Part shown: positions 11,355-23,109 of the stretch, one piece after another
Position numbering within the stretch: position 1 is the stretch's first letter
How the letters are laid out: every line of letters begins with the position of its first letter
Assembly: GCA_024362935.1 (NCBI GenBank)
Contig: JANCRA010000003.1
Location: 46,165,844-46,229,843, forward strand
Source of the DNA: Setophaga petechia
Taxonomy: Eukaryota; Chordata; Aves; Passeriformes; Parulidae
Length of the DNA stretch: 64,000 nucleotides
Direction of reading: 5' to 3'
Made by a program: the position numbers and the translations under genes
Notes under the pieces: model-generated
Database searches by the model: none
What the model saw: the letters and a program-made list of their open reading frames with translations, nothing else
What the model was told of the DNA's origin: nothing

Positions 11355-12119
11355 AAATATGTGACTTTAGGCAAACTGTCCAAAGCAATGAGATCACAAA
11401 CAAACCCTAATTTTCCATTCCGATTCATACCAACTCTGTTTTTGTCTTCTTTCAAACACTTCCCAGCTTCTGTCTCTGAGCATTTCCCCCATAATCAAAA
11501 AGAATCAGAGGAAGTACTCAGGGACCACTGCCCACAGACACGTGTGTTACAAGGAACATCACCAATCCTCCTGGACTGGCCATGAAAAAGACAATGTTGA
11601 GGGTCATGTAGATCCTGCCACAGGAGTTTGAAATATTTTTATGCTTACTGTGGCAAAATATTACACACTGATACCATTCACAGTGGCTGGATGAGGATCT
11701 GAGTACTTGGATTGATGTTACAGACTGTGTAAAGGTAGAAATTAGTACATTATTTTCACTTATAAAATAGCAACACTAGGCCCACAAATAGGGCTATAAA
11801 ACTGTCTCTCTTCCATATAAACTTCATGGTCACAGGCTCTGAACATTTGGGGTTAACATTTCCAGCCTGGGAAGTTCATTGAAACATCTTTCCCATTTTT
11901 GTGCAACAGCGAAATGTCAGCAAAGGTGGAGCATCAAACACTGCCCCCAATCTCTGACCCTGTTATAAGGTCAAGTTCAACTGGACACCCTTTGATTTTT
12001 GACCAATTAAATTGTAAACCTGCAGGAATTCAGAATGCGTGCAACTGCCAGACACGGGATCTAGGGAGAGCATGCTGCTCAGGTGAACACTCTGACCACA
12101 GGTTTACTTCTTTCCCTTT

Positions 12120-12345
12120 GAAGTAGGCTGTCATCCATTTGGATAGAAAATGAAGTGTGAAATATAGAGGCTTTACAACATGTAATGACTGCGACAATTT
12201 AGTTAAAGCTGATTCTCAGAAGCCAAGAGCTGAGTTTCAAATTAAATTCCCTATCAGTGGCCACCATGACAGAGCGTATGTTTAGGGAATTATTTATTCC
12301 AACATGATATAATTAATTGTAATATTAAATGTTCTGTAAGTTCTG
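12120..12345. promoter_or_regulatory. Weak candidate conserved non-coding element
   Basis: Repeat-free sequence with several homeodomain-type AATTAA/TAATTAATT motifs near 12240-12325, intact CpGs in ACTGCGAC and AGAGCGTA, and a small GGAAT...ATTCC inverted pair. The call rests on motif texture only. Confidence 0.22.
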
Positions 12346-12349
12346 TGTG

Positions 12350-14040
12350 GCATTACAGGCACTGAACAAATAACAGCTGGAACACAAACCCTATAGAAAC
12401 CTATTATTCACACACATTGTTCTGGGTGTTCACTTAGCAGGTTCCTGAAGAGAGAAGACCAAATAGACTTGATCTAATGCTTTGAATTTTCTGAATTTTG
12501 GTAAAAATATAATTTTTTGCTCTTTGACTAGTTTAGAGAATAACAGAATTCTCTTTTTTCTTAGTCTGTTTCCTCCCCAAATAAAACTATATTATTGCAA
12601 TGCCTGACCAGTTCTGCTCCTTGTTTGCAGTGTTAGCTTTTTTACATCCTTGCTAGAACTCTGTGCCCTTGCTAAAGAAACAATGAATTGTGTGCACATG
12701 TCTCTACACAGACACATTAATACTGCCCTCTGCTTCCTGCCCAGAGAGACTGAGAACTTACAAGAATTGACATGAAAAGGAAAATGTCTTTAGCTCCACT
12801 TATCAAGTATTGCACCTTTGAAGCTGAAAGGCAGGGCTGCAAAGACCCAATCCTGCATGAGATAACCAGCAGGTAATTGCTCATGCGAGTTTCAAAGTGA
12901 AACCAGGATTTCTGTAGCAATTGTGTCGTGACTGGTGGCACCAGAACGAGGTGCCCCTGCTCTCCTCATCAGCACAGCCACGAGAAGCTGGGGAAGGACT
13001 GGAATCCTTCAGCACAAACACCAGCTCTCATAGCTTTGTTAGACTGAGTGAAGGCTGACTCACAAATCTGCTGAAGATCAGGATGGGAGGGTAAATGCCA
13101 GTTGCATGAGAGTTTCTCCAGCTCAGCTACAGCATACGTGTTCATCCAAAATTCCAGCTATTCTTGAGAATGGTGACATATAACCTGAAGCTTTTTGGCC
13201 ACAAACCCTCAATTTGCGTTGAGATGGAGAACCCTCTTGCAGCAAGGGGAACAGGTTCTGCACAGTGACAACATGCCTGAGTGCCACACTGCTTTGCATT
13301 CCCCAAAGGATCCCACAGGACTCTGCTCCTGGGAGAGAATTGTAAAAAATGTTTCTATTACAGGCAGACAGAAAACTTTTCCTTTCTGACGCAGAGCACT
13401 CAATTCAGCTGGAATTGCCGAGTACAAGTCACCCGTGTCAGGATATTACAAGGACACCCAAGCTCAGCCTCTAAAAAGCAGTTATATAAATATCAAAATT
13501 CCGCATGGTGGAGAAGGTTCTTTCTCTCTCACCACCCATCTAAAAGATTAATCAGATCAATCATGGCACATTTCTTTACAGAATTCTATGACTTAAGTGC
13601 TACAGACATTAGCAACATTTCAATCTCCTGTCTCTGATCCTGAAAACATCATCTGTTAGGTTTTTGGCAATGCTATAGGAAAATTGAGCTGCTTAAAAAA
13701 AACAGGGAACATTTCAGGAGATACCAGTGTCAATCTTTCACTTGCTCTCTCTACCTCTCTGCAAAAATTTACATAGAGTGAAAAATATGGAAAACTGGCA
13801 TGGTTGGTGGCACTTTATAAAACCTCATTCAATACTAAAAAGCAAGCAGGGAAAGAAGGCTACTGAGCATGATACTGATAAACTTATCTCCTGCTTTCAG
13901 TAAAGATACATGAAGAAGCTACATGTTAAACTGCTACTGTACGACTATGGAATATGCATATGGAAATGAAGGGGAGAAGAAAAGCCACAATTTTATTAAA
14001 AAGTGCAAAGACAGTGGCCTCACCCTACTTTGAGCACTAG
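12350..14040. other. Non-coding stretch
   Basis: No gene is visible. Open frames around 13200-13640 on both strands show no family features. I found no repeat family or convincing splice pair. Confidence 0.6.
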
Positions 14041-14059
14041 AGGTTCTGAAAAAAAAAAA

Positions 14060-14550
14060 GCCTCTTTAAATTCAGATTATTTCTCATTTGCATTTGCCAT
14101 TACTGGGATTTTTCCTATAAGGTCCAATTAAGAAAAATATTTCTTTTCTACAAGGCAAATTTATCAAAAATTCAAATAAACTCTTTGATGCATTTTCTGC
14201 ATAAACTAATCATGAATAAACATAACTCTCTTGCTCTAAGAACAGATGCCATCCTGTAACTCCCTGCCCCCGACAGCTCTGCTCTCCAATCATAAAGGAG
14301 AAGGAAATTGTTTGGCCAAGTTTACAGAATGAACCATAAATCATAAGCATCTTTGCCAAAGCAAACTCATGTTTCTTTTATGAAACAATTTCTCCTAAAA
14401 GAATTTATATTCATTTTTATATATGCATTTTTTATAAAATACATAAGGAAAGTAGAACATACTGTTCTGTTTCTCCTTTAGAAATGCTTAGTATTTTTCA
14501 GTTCTGGTTGAGAAAGCAAACATTTGCATTTTCACGTGGCTTTCTGAAGC
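14060..14550. promoter_or_regulatory. Candidate enhancer-like element with octamers, E-box and GRE
   Basis: An AT-rich, repeat-free segment carrying ATTTGCAT octamers (POU-factor motif) at 14086-14093 and 14522-14529, a CACGTG E-box at 14533-14538 only three bases after the second octamer, and a perfect steroid-receptor palindrome at 14454-14468. Clustering of several specific motifs fits an enhancer or a conserved non-coding element. No coding frame crosses it. Function is inferred from motifs alone. Confidence 0.35.
14454..14468. promoter_or_regulatory. Perfect glucocorticoid/androgen response element palindrome
   Basis: AGAACA-TAC-TGTTCT, an exact match at all 12 specified bases to the idealised inverted-repeat-3 element bound by the glucocorticoid, androgen, progesterone and mineralocorticoid receptors. 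Most natural sites keep only one perfect half, so full symmetry is unusual. Receptor binding is an inference. Confidence 0.5.
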
Positions 14551-14764
14551 TAGTTGCATGGACCTAGCTGCAGTACTTTGATGGATATAGGGAATATTAA
14601 CATTGCTTTGGAATATTTGAGTCACCATTATTCACAGAAGTCCAATTTGTAACCAGAAAACCTTAGGGGACTTTTGTTGAAGTCAGATGCTGGAAACATG
14701 AAGGAAAACTTGCACATCTTCACAATCAGGGAAAATTCCAAAGCTGGATCCTTTCTCAGGAGTT

Positions 14765-14778
14765 AAAAAAAAAAAAAA
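14765..14778. repeat. poly-A tract (14 A)
   Basis: A simple run of A immediately before a GC-rich patch. No retroelement body is recognised upstream. Confidence 0.85.
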
Positions 14779-14799
14779 TACCAACTCTATAATGATCAT

Positions 14800-15580
14800 A
14801 AAGGGAGCCTAGCCATTTCAGGAGTACACATGCAGCAATGCCACTCTGACAGGCTGGGGCATCTCCCTCTCTTCCCAGACAGCATTCCAGCTTCCAGAGA
14901 AAAATCTGACCAGAAAGGACTGTGAGGAGCCAGAGGTGCCTGAAGAACGGTGCAGGGAGCGTGGCAGAGCCCAGGAAGGAGAGCTTGCAGGGGACACTGC
15001 AGCTGGAGAAGGCTCCAGCCCCTGTCTGCCCTGCTCACCCCCATCTCCCACTCACCCAGCAGGGCACACCCAGCTTCTCTGAGCAGCAGCTCCAGGAAAC
15101 TCTGCACTGCCCTCAGGCTTTGAGTGCAGGGGAAAGAAGGCTTATCTGAAGAGGCAGCACATCATCCCTGCTGCATGTGACAGTCACTTCAGTGCAGCTT
15201 TCTAGCCTTCCACATGAGCTCAAGTGCTCTGGCTACATTACTCACATCTAGAACATGCCATTCAGACTGTCTCAGCTTGTAGAAGGCTGAGTGCCTAGTT
15301 ATATCCATGGCTCTTGAGTGTGATCATCCCTCAAGGGCCCACTAGAGCACTCTTCCAGGCTACATTGAAAGGTTCAGGCCTGTCACAATGCTTTATTTCC
15401 TTGAGGGATGCCTTTGTGGCACAAGGCATCTGCTTTTACTCTGAAAGGACTTCTTGTCATCCCTGTCTGGTCTGATCTCATCTGTGGCTCTGGTTACTGG
15501 GATGGACACTGAGACGTACGAAGTGGGACAAGACCCTGCTCGGTCATGTCCACCACTCTCACATCAGGGCCTTTTGTAGC
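14800..15580. other. GC-rich, CpG-poor patch and adjoining non-coding DNA
   Basis: From 14800 to about 15150 the sequence is GC-rich with very few CpGs, and frames stay open on both strands. The predicted peptides are rich in Leu, Pro, Ser and Cys without any family signature. The remainder up to the CR1 copy is ordinary. No gene is called. Confidence 0.55.
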
Positions 15581-15583
15581 AGC

Positions 15584-15925
15584 ATCATAGAATTTCCTGA
15601 GTTGGAAGGGCCACACAAGGATTGTCAAAGTCCAGCTCCTGGCCCTGCACAGGAAAGCCCAAGAGTCCCACCCTGTGCCTGAGTGCACCCTCCAAACACT
15701 CTTGAATTCTATCAGGCTGGTGCTGTGACCATTGCCCTGGGGAACAGTTCCAGTGCCCAAACACGCTCTGGGGGAAGAGCCTTTTCCTGACAAAACCCAA
15801 AACCTCCCATGACACAACTTCAGGCTATTCCCAGAGGAGAGATCAGTGCATGCCCGTCTCCTTCTCCTTACAAAGAAGCTGTAGACAGCAATAAGATCTC
15901 CCCTCTACTTCCTCTCTCTAGCAGA
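15584..15925 (-). mobile_element. CR1 LINE 3' end, second subfamily, with internal deletion
   Basis: A second CR1 3' end, also in minus orientation, with landmarks of a different subfamily: ATCATAGAATTTCCTGAGTT at the terminal end, GAGTTGGAAGGG (15599-15610), TCCAGCTCCTGGCCCTGCAC (15631-15650), CAGTTCCAGTGCCCAA (15745-15760), GATCAGTGCATGCCC (from 15841) and CTGTAGACAGCAATAAGATC (about 15879-15898). Against the family pattern as I remember it, roughly 20 bases are missing between GGCTATTCCC and AGAGGAGAGATC (about 15830). It is truncated at the 5' side and has no coding capacity. Minus-strand frames of about 75-107 codons across it are chance. Confidence 0.9.
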
Positions 15926-16269
15926 GTCAGAGCTGATCTTAAAGTTCCACTCCCCATTTTCTGTTCTGCACAATTTTGAAGGTTAAGGCTCTTTCCCAAG
16001 CACAAGAAGTTCAAAATTCATCCTCACATCACCTCTTTTCTGAGACTTGCTTTGTTTCTCTCCTCTGCTCCTTATCTTTGTTTCCTCTAATCTACAGCAA
16101 GAGCAGTTTTCAGTTTCAGCAGGTATGAAAACCAAGTGCCTTGTCATAGGCAATGTCTTTTCTGCAAAAAAACTAAAATTCACAATAGTGACAACACAAA
16201 ACCCTAATGCCAGAGCCCTGAGGTTTCTGTATTTTGCCTTGCCCTTGTCTAGTACACCCAAAATGAAAG

Positions 16270-16575
16270 TCACTGTTTATTACATTGTTATGCTTAATTG
16301 ATGTCTTCAGATGAGACAATGACCACAGGAAATCACAGCTTTTGGCTGGAAAAAGTCCTATTATTTTCTGATAACACAGCATATAATGCGTGTCATTCAA
16401 AGGATGAACATTTTCTTCCATCCAGACTTTTCATCTGCTTGCTTGTCGTACCAAGCATATGCATTACCCGATTAAATAACTCATGGCCCCATAAATCGTT
16501 AACCATGTGTACAGTACATAATTCAGCCATCTGCAAACTGTGTTACAATGCACTATTTCAAAGCTTTTCTCAAGT
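16270..16575. promoter_or_regulatory. Strong candidate conserved non-coding element
   Basis: Repeat-free sequence dense in developmental-factor-type motifs. These include GCATATGCAT (ATATGCAT at 16457-16464), CCCGATTAAAT (GATTAAAT at 16470-16477), ATAAATCGTTAAC (16491-16503), and TAATGCGTGTCATTCAAAGG with an intact CpG and a TCF-like CAAAGG. Intact CpGs inside AT-rich motifs are unusual in this CpG-depleted window. The overall appearance closely resembles vertebrate conserved enhancers. The 93-codon open frame across it has no family features. Confidence 0.4.
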
Positions 16576-16627
16576 TTAAAAAAACACAACAAAAACCCAA
16601 CCAACAAACCCACAAACAACAAAAAAG
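16576..16627. repeat. A-rich low-complexity (CAAA/CCAA) segment
   Basis: Runs of A broken by C, CC and CCC (ACAACAAAAACCCAACCAACAA pattern), directly after the candidate conserved element. It is similar in kind to the tracts at 4089 and 60903. Confidence 0.85.
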
Positions 16628-16629
16628 AC

Positions 16630-19590
16630 CTGCAAAGCTTTGTTCACCAAACACTGTGCTGGTGACCTTTCTCTCTAGTTTCCTTTGCATGTTTGCTCAG
16701 TTAACTGCTCAAAACATTTGAATGCTACATTCAACCCCTGCAAAGTCAAACCGACGCATGACAATCCATCAAAATCAGCCAGATAACAGAAAGTACATTC
16801 CAATTCCAGAATTATTGTTGTCTGATTCTAAATGACAGGGTATGAAACAAAAAGAGCACAGAGCCTGATTTGCCACAGCAAAACTAAGCCCAAAGAACGA
16901 TAAGGAAAAAAATCCTTTCAATGAGATCCTACAGAAATGATATAAAATTGAAGAGGATGGGAATGCATGCAACAAGACAATTGCATTGTCACACACAAAA
17001 ACTTTGATCAAATAAAAATGTTGCTAAATGTGTGTATAACTGAAGACTCACTAAAACAGAAATTATGAAACTATTTTCTGACATTTAAAGCAAAAGATGT
17101 GTTCCTGCCATTAGGTCTAGATATAAACTCTTTCCCCAGGGTCCATCTCAAATGTAAGGACTAAATATGGAGTGATGAAATATTTCAATTATCTTCATTC
17201 AAAACACTTATTAATAATTAAAATATATAACTCAGAAGAAACAAAAATCACATTAACAAGACAGCTTGCTTTATGTAAAAAACTTTGTTACCATTCATAA
17301 CCAGCGAAGGAATTCATAAAAGAAGCAACCTAAAACAGGTGCTGGTGAATTAAAAAGCAGAAATCCCCCTCCAAATCCTTTGAAGTTGGTGAAATAGAAG
17401 TATTTCCATTTAGGAATATCTTTGTCAATGCATTTTGCTAACTCAGGTAGGTAGAAAACACATCCATGGCTCTCTCCCCCTTCCTTCCCCCAGCAAGGAG
17501 CAGATTGTCACTGTGCTGGGCCATCCTGTGGAGGAGTCAGCACCAGCCTAGCCCAGCCCAGTGTTCTGCAGCTCCCACCAGGCCCCCCTGAAGCTTTTTT
17601 CTCCCAGAGTCACAAGGCTCCCAGCCTGATCCATGTCTCCTGGTGACAGTGCAGAAGGAAAACCCCCTCACAGACACAGGAAAAGACGTTCCCAGAGCCG
17701 CCAGCTCGTGTCAACGGAAAGGTTTAAAACCTTGGCAGAGAGTTTGAGCCATATTCTGTCTTTAACAAGGCGTGAGTCAGTGCTGAGTAATGCAGCAAGA
17801 AATGTCCCAGCTGCTGGTTGCTAAACACCTGGGATCCTTTAAATAAATCCCCTATCCTGGACATCAGGCTTTCTTCCTCAGAAAAATCCAGGATAGCACA
17901 GCCTGTGGGCAAACGTGTTGAAGAATTTAACTCGGCAGGACTGGGTACAATATCTTTGACAAGCACAGAGTAAAGGAAGTAGTTTATCACAGTGTGACCC
18001 TTGGAGTGCCTGGACTCAGTAGGGATGGGGTCACCTTTGAGAAGGGATGTTTTTGGGGAGTCAGGCAAAGCAATTCTCTTGTGAGGCAAGACAAGGTAAC
18101 ACTCACTAAAAAAAAGAGTTGAAAAAGCAGCAGGACGTGGGAGAAAAAGTTATTTTACAAAAGAAGCAAGCATGGTGAGAAATGGTGATTTCAGCCTTCA
18201 TGTCGTAATGGGTGAATGTTTCAAGATTAAAGACATTGAAGGGTACTTGATTCTGAACAATCTTGCCACAATCCTCATGAGGACTTGACACATACACAAA
18301 TATACTGGAGTTTAAGTTATGTTGAAAATAGTACAACACAAGGACCTGTTCTCTGGCTTTTTATGATTTAAGCTGGAAAAGGAGTTGCAGAAGATGCACT
18401 ATTTTCCAAACCATTTCCCTGTAACTTTGGAAAAAAAAACAATTGGTTCCATCTACTCTCAGTGATCAAAACACTAACTTAGCTGTTCACTTGTCACTTC
18501 AGACATGTCAACTCTCTGCCACCTGGACACCTTCCTTCCTACTTGGCTTTTCCATTACCCCTACAACAAAGTTCAAGCAGCACTTCTTCAGCATAATGGA
18601 AATTTTAAACACTTCTCCTGTTTGTCTGACCTCTGCCTTACAGAAAATACCTGTGGCGTTTTCTCTCTGCCAACACTAGCAGTATTAAAGTCTCTCTATT
18701 TGTCTCATCCACTCCTTCTCCACACTCTCTTCAAGATCTTGTCCTGCCACAAGAGCTGTAAGGAATTATCCATTTGTTGCTGGATAGACGTGCTGGAGAG
18801 TGTGGAATGGTAAAACTCCTATCTAGGCAACGATACGCAACAGCCAACAACATGCAAAAGGAACTCACATTGGCTTCAGCAGCAAGGTGAAAGCCCTAAG
18901 TGTACCAGTAGCAGAACCCAGACTTTGTAAAATAAAAACAAATAATAAAATAATTGACAAAATCACTCAGAATTTGGAAGTGCTACTCCATGAGGGCCTG
19001 TTTTAATGCCTTGACCCCAATGTACTCAGCATTGTAGCAAATTTCCTGCAGGCAGTGCTCTCTTGCCTGCTGAGCTAGACATCATCTCCCTGCTGAAAAG
19101 GGCTATAGCAGCACTCCTCCTAGCAGTGGAATCAGCTAATGCCCAAGGCAGGGCAGGCACCCTAAGAGCTTTTGTCCAGTATTGAAATGCTACTGTGTTT
19201 CTACCCATAGGAAAATCTGTCCTGTGCAGAAACTTTAACACACTTTGACTACAGAAGTCAGCATCTAAATCCAGAGTATATTGTGTAAAGGGAAATAAAG
19301 GGGAATTGACAAGAAATGCCCAATTCTTACATTTGTTCCTGAGGTTAAACAATAAATTTTGTTTTCAAAAATATATACACTCTCCTTACTTCAGAGTTAT
19401 AGCACTTATCCAAAGTAATAAAGGAAAATACACCACTATAAAAAGTCTGCAAACTGCTCCTACACACCGATCTTATTCCACTGCCCATTTTTTAGGCTTT
19501 ATACTTTTCTAAAATTATATAAACTAAATGCTCTATTTTTAAATTAAATTATAAACCAGCCAAGCACCATTCTATATATACACACATAGA
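16630..19590. other. Non-coding stretch
   Basis: No gene is visible. A GC-rich part around 17460-17720 and frames of up to 121 codons (17724-18089, minus) have no recognisable features. I saw no repeat family. Confidence 0.6.
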
Positions 19591-19594
19591 TTTA

Positions 19595-20080
19595 AATCGT
19601 CGAGGGAAATTATCACAGCACCTGAGCACGTTTTGCAGAATGCACCTCTGATCGAAACCACCACAGAAACTGCTCCCTGCCCCTCCCAGCTATTGAAGCA
19701 GCTATAGAAGGACCCTGAAAAGGGTAGCCAGGATACCGATTGCCAAGCGAAATTCCTGTCAGTGGAAGCCTGGAACAAAGAGGTGCATTTAACGCTGCTT
19801 CCTCAACTTTGCCAGCTTGAGGCTCAGACAGATTTCTGGCAGGAGCGGGATGCGGAGCCGGGAGCCTGTCGCTGAGAATGACCTGCCCCCTGGTTCCCAC
19901 GAGCTCCTCCCTTGGGACAGAGGCAGGGGACATGAAAACCCAGGCATTGATGGGGAATCGGAGCATGGGGCCAAGCTCCTTGCACCGAGCAACAAACTTG
20001 GTGGAAAACCCTACAGGATGTAAAGCGCGACACCACAAATTGGGCTCCACACAATGCAATCAGCTCCTGCAGAACGACTT
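19595..20080. promoter_or_regulatory. CpG-enriched segment, possible minor CpG island
   Basis: By eye this segment holds about 17 CpGs in under 500 bases, several clustered (GCGGGATGCGGAGCCGGGA near 19847-19865, GCGCGA near 20026-20031), whereas most of the window has about one per 100 bases or fewer. G+C is also locally high. Frames are open on both strands (148 codons on the minus strand at 19613-20059), but the translation is unrecognised and long frames are expected in such composition. Hypomethylated promoter-type DNA or a GC-rich first exon of an unannotated transcript would look like this. A recently inserted, not yet decayed repeat is an alternative. Confidence 0.35.
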
Positions 20081-20084
20081 CCAG

Positions 20085-23000
20085 GACCTGTGCAATTTAG
20101 TAAAGGGGGATGACCTTTTATAGGAATTTTTTACCCTCCCCTGTGGAGCTCTTAACAGACATGCAGCGCTGGTTTACATTTTTTAGGAAGATTTCAAAAC
20201 CTTATACTACAGCTCAGCTATCACTGCTTTTCTCGACTGTCGGTGACTTTGCCAGGGAAATTGTGTTTTATTTTATGCAGTCAATACAAAAAAAGAAAAT
20301 GCTGTTGGAAAACAAATGTTGCCTGTTCTCAGAAAGGATAAGGTAGAGTTGACCCTTCAAGTGGGTGGCCTGCAGATTTGGTGAGTTACCTGCTGGCACT
20401 CTGGTGGGTCAAACTTGAGGTTTTACATTTGCAGCTTCAGCTTACCAATGTCAAATTTTTAACATGAATTAAAACCCAGAAAACACATATTTTCCATAGC
20501 TTATCAAATCAGTGCCCTGTCTCAATGCATTTCCAGCTCTGAATCTGCACATCCAGCTCCCTATGGATAACTGTCACCAGTTATATTGAAATACAGAAAA
20601 AACCAGTTTTATTCTGATTTCTCAGTCATATTTGAATTCCCAAAATTTCAGCCACAGATTGATATAAAATCATTGCAAGGCAAAAAGAAAAGCCCAGACT
20701 GAGAAAAGCAATGCTTGATCCATAGAAGTGACATATCCTGTAGCAGATGGACACTATGAGGCAGAGTACACTGTACACACCTTGTGTAGAGCTATTTCAT
20801 ATTTACATGTGCTTAAAAAAAATTAAAAGGATGATGCAATCCTAAATGACACTGAATGTATGTGGTTCAAATATTAGTCATACTGGTATTCCAGAACTTG
20901 GAGCAAATGAAATTTCACTGCCATTAAAACACCAAATATTCTGGCGGGCATTGTCCAATGATAAATATTTTAAAAGATCCATAGGGAAAAACTGATAGTA
21001 TATTTTAATTTTTTAATAAAAATGCAAAATGTTTAGATATAACACAGTTAGTTCTAATTTCTGAATAAAATTGTAAAAATGTCAATGTTATACCTTGGGA
21101 GTCCAATACTAATGATTATAATACATGCAATTTCTGATAACATTTTGCAGTGAGGTTTTTTTTCCTTTTAAACAAAAAAAGAGTCTGAATGGAGACAGAA
21201 AAAAAAATCACTATAGTATTCTGTAAACTTCTTGAAACAGAAATGTCTTTTATGCAAACCTAACCAGAACTGACAAGTAATACAACAGATTTATACAGGA
21301 GGATATTCCTACCTGGCTCTTTGACTCTACTTAAAGAGGAACAAAAATTAGAGTAAAATCTTCTAATCCACAGGATGACATGAGTAATATGTGATGCAAC
21401 TAAAATTTTACTAGGGGGTAAGTAATGATGCTGTGGCTTGCCTGTGCTCATCCTGACAGGGGAGGGTGCCACATCATGGGTGTGAAGCGTCTGTGGCTGC
21501 AGATGGAACATTTTCTGTCCTGATGTGGCTGCAACAGCACCACCAAACCTCCAGCCCCTGGTGTGACTTTATTGCCATGACTGTGATGCTGCCACGGTGT
21601 CACACGGTGTGTCCTGCCTTCTTTTGGCATTTGTGGACACATGCACAGTGTGAAGGCAGAGTTCCTGAGTTTAAGTGACCCTAGTGAATTCTAGAGGCTT
21701 GGCAACCCTGCAAAACTATTACACCCCTTTCATTCTGTAAATATTTTACAAAGCACTTTCAAAGGTGTTGTAGGAAATTAATACGGCTAAAAGGGCTGGG
21801 TTTTGTCATCCAGATTTTTGCAAGTATTTAAATGTGCAAATATGCTTGTAAATGTGGTTGTATTTTAAAAATACAAAATAAACTCAAAAACCTTCAAACT
21901 GTGGATAATAAAACACATTTCCCTCCAGTTTAGGGTGTGTTCTCCCAGAATAAGGTTATCACAGTCACAGTTTATGGGATTAGTATTACAAAAGGAGGTT
22001 AGATCACCTGAAAATTATTATATGTATTAAAACACAGTATTTTTAAAAATATGATAACATTTAATTTAGCTCAGTTCTAGCATTTGGAGGGGAGGGATGA
22101 AGCGGAGCAAAACTTTAGCAGTTAATAATATAAGAGTCGTCATATTAATGCATAACTATGTCATCTCTAGATGTTAAAATTTATTCTTGTGGTTTCTTCT
22201 GCAGGATTTTCAAGTTCCATAAGGTTTTCCATTTTTTACTGGCCAAATCCCATGAAACTAGAGGTCAGAAGTGACTTTACTGAATATAAACATTTGTGAG
22301 ATTAATCTTCAGGAAGCAATTATTCACTTTCAAAAAATGGGAGACAGACTTCTTAGAAAAGACACAAGTTTTGCCAATGAAAAAATTCCAACTGGCATAG
22401 CAGAAAACATGACAAGAGATAAGCTGAACTAGCTGGTTTGTGTATCTAGATAAACAAAAAGCACACAAATTTATCTTGTAGGAATTGTGATTCTAAATTG
22501 TGGTGTAGCACAAGAAACATCCTGGTAATTGTCAACTTGAGAAGCTTCAGGACATGCATATAAACACTCTGAGGTCACATTTATAGTTAATGTAAACTTG
22601 CACACATGTAAAACCACAATACATTGAACTCTATGCATACATAAAACATGAAATAAAATAAATCATGCCAATGTACAATGCCTGAAATCTGTTCCTTGAA
22701 CTTCATGAATATTCTATAAAATACAGATTACATCCAATTCTTAAAAAAATTTATATTGTGCTTTAGACCTTAAAAAGCAATGCAGAGAAAGCATTGGCAA
22801 GCTTAAATCTCCTTCAGCCTGCTGGACTCCTCCCAAGGCAGGTCTGAAGGACACCCTCATCATAAAATGCCAAATCTGAGCTGGCTGCCATCAGCCCAAC
22901 TCTCAGCCCTTTGCTGAGAGCTTCACCCCAGACAGCCCCTAACCAAACTCTGTCATGCTCTCTTTCAATACTGAAATAATATGCTATTTTTAAAAAATTC

Positions 23001-23100
23001 CTTCATGCCTGCTATTAATGAGATTCTACAAAAAAATACCCCAAACAAACAAGCAAAAAAAAATTCCACTACAACCCATCTCATTTCACTAGAATTAACT
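20085..23100. other. Non-coding stretch
   Basis: No gene is visible. The sequence is strongly AT-rich at 20800-22200. A more GC-rich part at 21450-21680 contains the near-tandem CACGGTGT-CA-CACGGTGT. A hairpin-forming inverted repeat lies at 22900-22920. Nothing is recognisably encoded. Confidence 0.6.
22900..22920. repeat. Short perfect inverted repeat
   Basis: CTCTCAGC and GCTGAGAG arms (8 bp) flank CCTTT. On its own it is too short to be a microRNA precursor, and no longer stem surrounds it. Confidence 0.5.
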
Positions 23101-23109
23101 GTGAGAACT

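Larger units (their letters stand above)
9680..12110. other. Non-coding stretch with poly-A and poly-T tracts
   Basis: No gene is visible. The part at about 9770-9930 has TCF-like CTTTGA and homeodomain-like CTAATTAAG motifs and could be a short conserved element, but the case is weak. Simple tracts lie at 10901-10920 (A) and 11343-11354 (T). A 14-base match to miR-9 at 10580-10593 lacks a precursor hairpin and was rejected. Confidence 0.6.

Noticed and set aside
19613..20059. 148-codon minus-strand open frame as a gene
   Set aside because: It coincides with the GC- and CpG-rich segment, where stops are rare and shorter frames are open on the other strand. No domain is recognisable. The segment is reported for its CpG content only.
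21450..21680. Possible LTR fragment with a CACGGTGT near-tandem
   Set aside because: There is no TG...CA boundary pair, polyadenylation signal or primer-binding site in a sensible arrangement. The near-tandem is short.
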